Below are positions 23,701-35,700 of a DNA stretch of 64,000 nt, one piece after another. The stretch spans positions 124,001 to 188,000 of the forward strand of contig JAUIRK010000173.1 of the NCBI GenBank assembly GCA_030549495.1. The letters are read 5' to 3'. The notes beneath the pieces are model-generated. The model searched no databases and was not told the origin of the DNA. It saw only the letters and a list, made by a program, of their open reading frames with translations. The DNA is from Nectonema munidae. Its lineage: Eukaryota; Nematomorpha; Nectonematoida; Nectonematidae. The translations under genes and the position numbers were made by a program. The first letter of the stretch is position 1; every line of letters starts with the position of its first letter.

Positions 23701-26700
23701 AATGCATTTGTATCATTTATTACTTTAAAGTCAACAAACGTTGATTCACTTCTTTCAATTGCTATTTCACATTCAGAAATAAGATGCGATATTCTTTTCA
23801 AAAAAAGAAAGATGTTTCGTGAACTTTCTAATTGCAAATAAGCATCATCAAGAAGTTGATTTTTCTTTTTTTCAATAATTTCTAGATAGAAAAGTAGCCA
23901 TCAATAACTTTATTGTAATACGGAAACTTTCATTTTTCGAATATAAGTTTTTAAATCCCAGATTCAACACCTTTTTGTATATGCTTTTACAAAAATGGAA
24001 ATAACATCCTTTGTATTTAATTTCGGGATAAACCTAAAAGTAATCAATGTTGCTTTTCTATACAAAATTCATAAAAATTAATACTTTTTTGGCTGCATTT
24101 ATGATTGCAATTTCGAAATCTCCATTCACAATTTTCAAATTGATGCCGAGATTTTTCAAATAGCCGAATATTTTGCTAAAAAAATTAAATAGTTGAAAAA
24201 AAAATGATCACGATAGAGCTTACATATATGATTTTTCTTTTTTATCAGACAAGAGAGAATAGAGTAAGGGGATTTGAACATTCTCATATATAAAATGTAC
24301 AGTAAAAATCTGGTAAAAGTTTGATGGACATTTTTTAAATGTTCCATCGACAAAAACTTCACTGATAAAAACTAACATCATTAAGTACCTAAAAAAATAT
24401 TATCATTTTATTGAATACAAAATCCAAAAATTTACCTTAAAACGGGACCCGAAAATATTAATGTTCTTTTGTTACAATCTAACTCATCGTATTGTAAAAA
24501 TTTACATCCATCTATCTCTATGAAATCTTCAGGTATTGAAAAATGAATATCTCGTGGTGGTTTAGGTCTTTGTTTATGGTAGCGTATAAGTCTTTTAACA
24601 CTTTCCGCTTTAGGGAGTGTTTGTAATTCTTTTTCATTCACTTTCAAAAGGTTGTTTCTTGAGATGAGCATCGTGAAAATCCAAAATAAAATAATAGTAA
24701 ATAGTGTAATACTTGTAAACTAGACTTGTTGAGGTATGACATGATGATTTTGCTTCGTTTTTAAATTTTTCTTTTATCATGTTTTTCATTTCTGTTGGTT
24801 CATGATTGTGTTCAACGATTTTTTTTAACTGTTCTTAGTCCATTTCGATCAACCTTGTATATAATTTTTCCAGAACATTTTCTCCCTTTATTCATTGTGC
24901 ATACATAAGTTTCAGTAGAATCACCTATTCATATACAAAATTGCACCATCAAAAAATAAAAATTGAAATAAAACTTACCTTTTCTTTTCAAATAATATCT
25001 GAAGTTTTCAATATAAATACTCATACTGTGTATATATGTATAGCAGATGTTAGAGATTGCAAGTAGCGAGCGAGCTATATTACGTACATGCATGTGGAAT
25101 CTCATTACTTGGAATGTTGTTTCACACCCTAGCATTAACTTTCTTCCTCTCATGAAATGGACGTCTTTTTCCGATTACCTTTTGGGAGAGGCTTTTTTCT
25201 CAAAAGAATTTTTTCTAGGAAATATTTTTGGGGGGATTTTTTCCTAGAATCAGGAAATGATGTGAGCATGAGTTGGATAACAATCTATAGTACACATCAT
25301 ATCATTTCCATGGATATAAGTGTTGTAAAACGGTAAAGAAACAAGAAGGAAAAGAACTTAAGAAGTCTTTATTCAACAAAATACACCACCAATAGTGAAT
25401 AAACTCAAAGAAGTCAATGCATATATATATATATATATATATATATGATACGTTACACAAACAGAGAATCAGTCAAAAGAACAGAACAATAACTTTAATA
25501 TTTGAATACAATGGGAACATGAAGAAGCCTAATTTGGATACAGTAGCGCAGAGAACAAGAAACTACAAGAAATGAGGTAAGGTGAAGAAGAAACGTACTT
25601 TGAATATGATCCCAATATGAAGCATCACAACGATAAACATATCGGCGAAAGCTTTCCCATATATAGCAAATTTAATGTTATCATACAAGAAGCTGTAGCT
25701 GAACGATTGAAGGCTTTAAAACGGTGAAGGTGATTCATATAAATGTGAATAGCAACCTTTATATAACTGATGAAACCCCAAAGGTCGAAGCAAGATTTGT
25801 AAATTTTTTGCTACATTCATCAATTTTTTTAAAAAAAATGGTATACTCATAGAACTCGTTAAGACAATTTATCTCAACCTAATAAGTCATGTGCTTCTTG
25901 AGATATAAACTCCAAAAGTTGGTTCAAAAAGGTAATTTTTGTGGAAATTGAGAATACTAAAAGCTGAAAATCTTCCGTTGTAGTTACCGACATTAATTTG
26001 GTATCATATTGAAGATGAGAGAGTGCTCTCAATGTCAGCCTTTCGCATTTTTTGAAAGGTCAATTAAGAAAATGATCTTTAAATTGACCTTTGACACTAA
26101 AAAGGTCATTTGACGTAGAAATCGATTTTTCTGTAACTTTGTACATGTGTATTGGAGAAGAATTTTTTGGAGGAAATCTTATTCTATGCACTACTGTGCA
26201 ACATATCCGTACAACTTAACCAAAACTGCAACTATATCCTCATCATTGGCTCTGTTTTGCGAATTACATATATCTTATATATCAAGGGCGCACATCCTCG
26301 AAATTATTGGCGGGGGCGAAATTTTTTTGCTGCAATTTTCAAAATTAGTGGTCTGGAAATACCACGGGAGACCAAATATTCAAGCAATCCTTTAAAATAT
26401 AGTGTATTCAGCGCCTACCTAAAGTCTTAAATTTATAAGACTACTTTATATTTTTTTTACAAATTTGGTGAATTTAAATACTATACTTCCAGCGAAAATA
26501 TTTTAATTAAATTTGTAGTATTAAATTTAATTGAAGGGAGAGATTTACTGAAAAATTATAAAGTACTTCAGTATCTAAAATGAGTTCATCATGACCAGTT
26601 GTTCTTTGGAGGCGTGTTCTTGCAGCTAGTCTTTTTACAGTTCCGCCAATTCCATCACAGGGTCCCTTTCCATGACTAGTAGCTTTGTCCGAAAGAGGTG

Positions 26701-29700
26701 AACTGCAGCCTCATCATGTTTATTGCAATCAGAAATTGCTACAAAACTTTGATGATGATATAGAAAGGATATCGTGTCGTTTGTCTATACTCTATTGTTT
26801 CAGTGAAAGGCTTTTTTTGATGCATCCTGTATAATTAATGAATAGTTTTCTGAAAAATCTCCAATTACTATAAATTCCTCTTTATTTAATTCCATCTTCC
26901 TTTTTTGCCAAAAACTATTCTCAGCTTTAGCAATTGAATCATCTTTCATTTTCGATTGTTCATAGAAATAAGAAATAAATTCATCTTTGAATTTCTTTTT
27001 AAGAATTCTAAAGTTGATCTATCGGTTGTGTTCCACTGCCTAAACTCTATCTCAGCAATGCTTTTTTTTATCAAATGAAAAAATCAAAAATTCCTTTGAA
27101 GGGCATTTATCACATTCTCTAAAATGACACTTTTCCTCAGGCGATTCACTTTGAAGAAGAGCAAAACAATGTCTATGTTCTTAATGTGATTTGTGTAAAT
27201 GCGGTTTTGTAGATTGATGAATGCTTCATTATGCTGAAACACAGATTGAATTGCTGCCATGCTGAGTTTTGAGTTCAGGTGTATAGTGCATTTCATATAC
27301 ATAGTGTGTGCCACTAGCACCAGGTAAAACACATTCTTTTGGTCTAAGCTTTGCAAACTTTTAAAACCTATTCTCAATTCAGAATACTTATATTTGAACC
27401 TTTCGTAAACTTTTTTCAAATTACAAAGCATGAGAAAGTTTTGTCTTTTCTCTCTCTATAACCAACAACTCTCCTCACAGAAACGCAATCTTCAACCTGG
27501 CAATTCACTACTAACTTTCTAAGATTTAACTTTAACAACAGTTACCTCATCAAGCCGTTTACCTAACTTTGAATTTGGTGTACATAAAACACTTCTCTTT
27601 CTTTGCTTAACTTTTTTGTTTGACGAGCGATGTATTGTGAACAATTGGAAGCTTCCATTGTTTTTCCTCTTGTCCAAGATTTTGGAAGAACAGTAAGAAT
27701 AGTTCATTTTTTACTTCGAAAGGTTTCTTCCCTCCCAAATAATTTCTTCAATCGTTTAATTATTTCTAGACATGATTTACTTACCAAACAGTCTCTAAAT
27801 TACCTAATCTTTGAAACTTTCTTTTCAGATGACTTTTGCCGAGAATAAATTTTTTCCCACATATTCCTTGCTTTTTAATGATTTGCATATTTCTATCTGC
27901 GACTCGTTTATTTTAACGAGAAATGAATTAAGATAAAACAATTCATATTCTTTTTCAAATTCAGTATTACAATGTGTTGGCGATGTTCCACCACAAGATA
28001 TCTGTTTTAACAGTGAATAACTTCAAGCAGAACAAATCTTATGTCGTGTTGTTAGATTTAGCGCAAAATTTATTTTTTATGATGTTTTTAGTTGTGAAAC
28101 GAAGCTCTTTAATAATTGTTTTCTTCTGTCTTTGAAAAGGGTGACAGATGTTCTCTAGAAAAAGTTTTTTTGTTTTAAAATGATACCCTCCTTGATTGTA
28201 TTAATTTAGCATGCACTTTGATTCAAGATTGATTAATAGTCATAAGTTTCTATTAAATGTTCACCTAAATGATATTTATACAAATCTAGAGCACTTATAT
28301 TGAAAATAATAAATAACCTTAGATTTAATATCAGCCTTGTCTTATTTTGAATCAAAAAATTTGATAAATACACATGTAAAAGTTCTAGGCAAAGTTACAG
28401 AAAAATTGATTTAAATGACTTTTTTATAAAGGTAAAGATACCATCGGGTGTGTTCATCGAGAAGGCACAATTGCGCCGCTTGTATCGAACTATCAGGAAA
28501 GCAGGCTTGATGCGGAATCGAACCCAAGACCTTGAGTTATCGAATCCAGCATCTAACCAACCCTACTCACGCTCTTTTTGTAGTCAAAGATCAATTTAAA
28601 GCTCATTTTTTTTTAAAAGCTCACGTTGTAGAGCATTCAATTAACTTCAATATGATATCAAATTAATCTCTGTAACTACAACGGGTACAAAGATTTTAAA
28701 CTGTTATATTATCAATTTTCACATAAATGACCTTTTTGAACCGACTTTGAGAGTTTATATCACGAGAACCACATGACTTATGAAGTTGACATAAACTTGT
28801 CTTAGTGAGTTCTATAAGTATACCATTTTTTGAAAAAATTAATAGATTTCGAAAAAATGACTGGTTTAATTGACACGGAATGTGTCCTTTTAAAATATAT
28901 TTAAGCGTTTTTTACATCTATATTTATAATTTTTCTCACAATTACTTGCTGTGCTAGATTTAAAAAATCAGAAAATTTTTGGATGAAAAATGGTGAAACA
29001 GACCATAAATCTTCTGGATTTTCTTTAAAATCTTATCTACTATTTTAACTGATTATTCTTTATCTATTATATTCCATTTTCCATGATTTTCTATTATTTC
29101 TGAATGATTTCTAATGAAGTTTTCTTAACACTCTCATTAGATTTCAATAATCTTATTCACAATATTTTAATTGATTCTATGTGTAAAAATAGGTTTTGTT
29201 CATTAAATCTCAATCAATTAGAAATATCCAATAAAATTCATCTTACTCTCTTACATATTTTTTGGTTAATCAACTAATTGATTTAAAAAATTTATGAAAA
29301 AATTCTGCATTAACTCTGTGTAAACAATCATCCTTAATGCCAAATTGAAGTGCGGTGGTATGTTGTAGTCAACAATGTCATGATATAAAAAGGGTGAGGG
29401 GGGAATGGGACTCTAAAGAGCATTTATACTTTTTGGCGCGTCTTTGCGATCTAACTAAATATGATTTCTTATTCTGATGTTAAGAAAATGCAGTAGCTAC
29501 TTGAAAGAAACGTAGTACACAACCTAAAATCAATGATTTGTTGATTGGATTCGATGAAATTCATGCATAATTTACACACGATATTAGTTTGCTTTCAATA
29601 CTATAACCCATCGACTTTATGCGCCTTTTTCTTTGAGTGGAATTGAATACATATACATATATATATATATATATTTATTTCTATATACATACATTCATAT

Positions 29701-32700
29701 TTTTTGTCTATAAAAATATCATACATTTTGCTGTTAGATTATGCTTCATCACTGCCAATATATAGATTTTTCTAGTCGTATACTGTATATAGTAGTATTT
29801 TTCTTTTCTCTCACTACCTACTTAGGAGAGAACTGAAAGAAGAAAGTCCTTCTTCTCTATATCATTATGCTTGCTATTAAAGTACTTACAACGAATGTTA
29901 AACGTTCATTTTTTATCATTAACTTCTTTATTCTATCTATGAGAGTTTTAATTAAGCTATTCAAGCTTTGTCATCATAGCAATGTAACACGAACAATATT
30001 CGATAAAATTTTCTTTCAAATTATTGCATATACGCATTTTGTCTATGACTGCCTTGTTCTCTCAGCATAGCAGAGATATTAGATACTCTCTATTTATAGG
30101 TAGTGTCCATGTATAGGGGTATTTCTTTTTTACTTCCGCAATAGAGGGCGTATCCTTTATGTTACTAATAAATAAGTTTCTTAGCAAAAATAAAATATGA
30201 TGAAGTTGAAAGGCTACTAACATTTTTACCGCTCCTCTAATTAACGCATGGCTCCAATTTTAGTTTACGGAAGAATCTAAAAAAGCAATCCAGATTGCAA
30301 GGTGACATTCTCTCTAATGTGCCCTGGCGTGAACTCCAAAATTGTGTCTAAATATATAAAGCTTTTTCCCAGAAAATTTATACTCTGTTATTTGATTCAA
30401 GGAAAAGGATAAGAAGGTTAAGGAATATTTGGAGGAGAGTGCAGCCAAAGCGAAAGATGAGGAAGCAAATGCTGCGACCGAAAATGGCGCGCTTTCTCAA
30501 CAAAACTCGAGTGATGTCATTGAAAATAATGAAGAAGGTGGAGGAAAGACGAGGCAAAGGCGCTGCGCGGTTTCTGCTGAAGTCTACAGTGAAGAGGATG
30601 CCAAGAACTACGTTAAAAAAGTGATCTCTTCCTTTTTTTAAGATTACTTAGCATACTTTTTATCCTGGTAGGAAGAGATCCTACCGAGTCAGACCCGGAC
30701 ACGGAATAACCACATCCTCCCCCTTTTTAAATCAACAAAAATATTTTTCCCAAAGTAGTAGCTTGTGTTCATGTTTTGTTTTATTCGATTTTTTTCATTT
30801 CATTTTATTCACATTGACCTTGAAATTTTTTTTCTTTATTTGTTAAAAAAAATAAATGGAATATTGTATCGAAAGAATTTACTGACTAGACCAGTAACTA
30901 AATCAAAAAAGTATATTAACCATCGTTACTTTATTGGTTGCTGATTACCGTCTAAATTAATCTGTGCATCGCCAATCTCATTTACGATGAAAAGATAAAT
31001 TGGTAAAAAAATATCCATATACTCTATTATTAAAATATCATAGTTATTGGTTGGCGGCCGAGGATATACTGCCTCCTAGAAATTTGAGTGTACATGGAGT
31101 TTTAGTCTTGATTTCATCTTTGGAAGACATTTTAGCAATTATAACTTATAAAAATGAATACATTTTAACCAAAATTTTTGACATTAAGGTTTTTAATGTT
31201 GTTTTTTTAATTGAAATAAACCTTATTTTTTTTAGCAATTAAGCTTTAATGTATATGTGGTAAAAACTAAAGAAAAATTATTTAAATAAAACTAAACTCA
31301 GCCAGAACCAATTAACTTTTAACTAACTAAATCTCATTAACTAATTAAGGTTAATTAGTATTTAACCCATTAAGTACTATAGAAATCAGACGATATCTAA
31401 AAAAACGCAGACGATTTATATTCAAAGTCATTGAAAAAAGCAGGCGAATATGAAATTACTTATGTTCCCAATTGGGACTTAATGGGTTAATTATTTACCT
31501 TTGGATTTTTTCAATATAAAATTACGTAAGTATTTTTGTATTATTCTTTCTTATATAAAAACGATATAATGACGCTCACTTCCATAGTCGAGCGGTTCTT
31601 AACCCGTATTCAGTCATGGACTCTTTTAAGAAGTTGATGAAAGCTATGGACCCCCAAAAAGGACACTTTGGCATAAAAAGCCATAAAAATAAACTTCGCA
31701 TGCAATTAATATCTATTAATTAATCTTGTATTGACATGAATTATTTGATCTCAAATGACGTTAAATACGCGTAGAAAAGCAAATTTTACGTAAATTCAAG
31801 GAGAAAAGACAAAATCAACCGCTTGCTACTTATTCAAATTTTAAAAGTTCCCCTTTTTGTTTCAGTTATTTTTACGCTTACAAATGGGCAGACTATTTTC
31901 ACTAATTTTAAGTTTTTTTTAAAAAAATGAAAAACTCTTCATGGTCCCACTGAAACAGAAACTATGGACCCCAAGTTAAGGATCACTGTTCTATACTATT
32001 CATTTTTTTTTCTTTGTGTATTCGTTTTAATTTGTATTTTCTTGTTAGGTAATTCCTAAAGATCACAAAACGATGGTGTCGATTGAGCATGCCATTAACA
32101 AAAATTTGTTATTCAAGCACTTGGATGATAATGAAAAGACGTAATTTTTTCTGCCTACCATATATAAACTTCTATACTATTTTTCTTCCCTTTCTCTTGC
32201 AGTGACATCCTAGACGCAATGTTCCCACAAAAATTTGAAGAGGCAGATACCATTATTAATCAAGGCAAGTCAAATGTTTATTGCTTTTTATTTTCTCACA
32301 TGCTTTGATATAACACTGAGTAACACACTCAGATGTTCTAGTTCTCTATTCTCCACACCACTGCCCCTATTTAATATTTCTTGTTCAAAAATCCTTATTG
32401 TTTTCAGATTGAAATGGGGTATCCCTTATGATTTAATTTGAAAGATTAATTCATTCCGAGTCAGTGTATGGTTACCTTTTTTCCGTTCGAAACCATCACC
32501 TCCCAATTGAGAATAAAATTACAAATCAAATCTTTTATCAATTTATGCATTATATTCTAAGGATGCAGTTTGTGATTTCATCTTGCTTGTTTAGGTGATG
32601 AAGGTGATAACTTTTATATCATTGATGAAGGTGAAGTTGATGTAAGTTCTGTTTTTTGATATATAACTATAACAGTTGTGTTAACCCGGTCATTGTCTGG

Positions 32701-35700
32701 TCCCAAGCCCATAGCGTGAAAATAAGTGATTTGCATTATGCCAAGTTTAGTGTATGGTGGTTAGAATTTGGCATAAAAGCTCAGAAAAATAGAATAAATA
32801 CAGCGAAAATTATGTGCAAGTTTAATTTAAAAAGCAAAATGAGAAGCCTTTGTAAATTAAATGAAATAAATATACTTTTAGGAAAGCAAAACTTTTTGGC
32901 CATGTAAATAAGAGATCAAAAGGCGAGTTTATTAAATAATTTTGTGAAGAACAAATCATAAGTAAATCTAAGCTAAGACAAAAGTAACATGGAAGAAAGT
33001 TTTTTTGGGTTACTAGCCAGTATGTCTAGTAGACTCCTTGAAAACTTTATTAAAGATTGATGAAAACAATAAAAATGATGTATTTGTAAAATCCCCGGTT
33101 TTCGCATCGTTCCTACAAAGGTTCAACGTTTTCCCCGCTTTTTCTTAAGAAAATAAAGCAATCCGTTCTCAAGCCCAAGAAGGTAAGTGTAATCGTATTC
33201 TAAAAGAAAAAAGAAAATTTTTCCCTCTTTAACCTTTGGCCCTTCCTATCTCTGGGAATCCTTCTTCTCTCTTCTGTCCTGTTCTCTGTCTTTTGGCTCC
33301 TAATCGCTTTGGGTCGTTCTTTTCCTAAAACTTTTCCAGTGTTTGCTGTTTTGTCGGCCTTTAATATTTTTCTGAAATGACCTCACATTGTCATTGAACA
33401 TGTTCACCATTCTATTTGTAATCACGTGTCTGGGTGTTTTCTCAACAAAGTTTTGCATCAATCCATTTTGAAATCATTTCTTTCATTAGAGCACTTGAGC
33501 TTTTCTTTATCCTCTTCTTTTCTTCAATTTCATCAGCCTTGTTTTCTGTTCATTTTGAAGTGTTTGAGTTCTTCTGTAGTTAGCTCGATACTATGGTCTT
33601 CCACAAGCTCTTCAACATCATCGCGTTTACCTCCAATCCCATACTTTGCCCTATAGTCACAATATCACCGATGATAGAATCGTCAACAATTTTTTGGCTA
33701 GGTCCATCAAAGTCTTGTTCTATTACACATTCTGGCCATAGTTTCTTCCAAGCAGAATTCATTGTCCTGTAGCTTACTTGGTTCCATGCACTGTCAATGA
33801 GATTGATAGCATTCAAGACATGGAAATGGTTTTTCCAAAACTCTTTCAAAGTTAATTCAGTGTCATTCGTAATTTCAAAACACTTGAAAGCTTAGTTATA
33901 ATTTCTTAAAATTTGAAATCACTTTTCATTAATATGGAGTGTGTTAGGTGGAAGAATTTTACTTGAAAAAATAAATTCTTTAACAATCCGCCTCCAAATC
34001 TGGAGGGTGTGGAGCTTGTCAAGTAATAGGAGGCTTTAATGCAACCCCTTTTCTGAAGATATTTTTTCACTGGACAAAACTTCAACATCCACTCGTGAAA
34101 ACTTCCGAGTGACCCAAGCCTTTGCATTTGCCCTCCACATTACAGGCAATTTGCTTTTCATTACATTATTCCGCTTGAACACTCTAGGGTTATCTGAGTG
34201 ATAAACCAAAGTGGCTTCACTTTAAATCACCACTAGCGTTACCAACTCAAAAGAGTCAACCTGTCTTTCATAGGTTTATGGCCTGGCAACGCTTTTTCAT
34301 CTTTCGTATAAAAGTGCATTTGGCAATTTTTTCCAGAATAAACCTGTTTCGTCTCCATTAAAGACTTGTTGTGGGACAGACCTTCTGCTTTTATGAAGTC
34401 ACTAAATTCTTTTTAAACTTCTCTGCTCCTTCCTTGTTTGAACTTGCGCCTCTCCATGCCTAAGTACACTGTGAATTCCGCTTCTTTTCTTAAACTTTTC
34501 GAACCATCTCTGCTTGCATTAAAGTCAAAGTCTTTAGAACTTGCACCAGGAATTTTATTAACTAGATCGCCATAGATATTTAGCGCCTTTTCAGATAAAT
34601 GTTCACTCACACTATCCCCTTTAACTGTTTCTCTTTAATAAACAAAAATAACTTCTCAACTTCTTCAATTATTTGTGGTCTTTGCTTGCTTATTCCTTTA
34701 GATCCTTTTGAACATCAGCGGCTTTAAGAATCTCTTTATTTTTCAAAAACGTTGATATTGTCGACTTCGGTATGCCATACGTCGATGCAAGATTGGAAAC
34801 AGAACACCATTCTCATATTTTCCTATTATTTCCTTCTTTACTTCTATTGTCGCTCTCGTAGTTTTTCGCTTTCCTTTGTCACCGTCATTTATATTCTTTT
34901 TAGGAGACATGATTGGGTCGTATCTAAAATATAAATATATAATAATATACTATGTAAATAGTCAGGAAAATTAGCAAAAAATTATTACATAAATATTTAA
35001 TATTCAAATGTTTGTATATTCCACGAATATTTAAACAAAATAAATACATACATGTATAAAACAATAAAGTACTTTGCTTTTTATTAAACTATTCCTGAAC
35101 AAATATGCGTTCATCGCGTGTTTGGGAGCTGATCGAGTACCGATATCTGCTCGAAAACTGAAACAATTACGGCACGATTTTTTTGGACGAAAACCGAATT
35201 GTACGAGTACGGAGACGTTCGAAAACCGAGGTACCACTGTATAGAGAAAACCAGAAAATGAATGAATTTTGTATTATTTTATTTTTTGACACAAATTTTA
35301 ATTCTCTGTTTTATTGTGTCTGTTTTTTAAGCAAGATTATCCAATCGTGAAGGCAGTGTTTGTTCAAATTTTGATTTGAGAAGCATGAAAATTTTTTCAC
35401 AAAAGTGTTCAGCTCTTTATTATAGCCAGGAATTTTAACCAATGATAGCCCAAAATGTTAACGTATAACAATGTAAAGTATTTTATGACCTCAAGTGAGA
35501 CAATTAAAAATAATGTTTAATCTCAACAAAGTCATGACTCCAACTCTACCTTCTCTGCTTTCATATTTTAGACTTCTTTTCTAGCAATACTTAGGCGGTA
35601 TACCTACTAAAGATAAAGAAGTTTCGTTATTAACCCATTTACGACCAATGTTCCTATTTGGGAACATAAGTAATTTCATCTCGTCTGCTTTTTTAAAAAA

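Larger units (their letters stand above)
25775..28865 (-). mobile_element. DNA transposon with long inverted arms, family not recognised
   Basis: The left arm (about 25775-26160) is inverted at 28370-28865. Shared landmarks in order are AAAATGGTATACT, TCATGTG, TTGGTTCAAAAAGGT, GTAGTTAC, TTTGGTATCATATTGAAG, TTTAAATTGACCTTTGA and TTTTTCTGTAAC. A - strand relic protein (26530-27430) lies between the arms. Two later insertions sit inside: a MITE-A copy at 26284-26519 and a SINE at 28431-28574, the latter splitting the right arm. Arm length about 370 bp without the SINE. Exact ends and target duplications could not be fixed. Long arms, one internal protein and absence of LTRs point to a cut-and-paste DNA element. 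Confidence 0.65.
33085..35239 (-). mobile_element. Tigger/pogo DNA transposon relic in PKA intron 5
   Basis: The right terminus read on - begins CAGTGGTACCTCGGTTTTCG next to TA, the classic Tigger end. A decayed left counterpart (CCCCGGTTTTCGCATCG) lies near 33092. On the - strand a CENP-B/DDE_1-type transposase is readable in order: [20 protein letters not shown] at about 34910, [18 protein letters not shown] at 34608, ANASGDLK-like and KNYL-like catalytic region around 34200-34000, and [20 protein letters not shown] at 33843. Many stops and shifts are present; it is dead. Confidence 0.8.
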
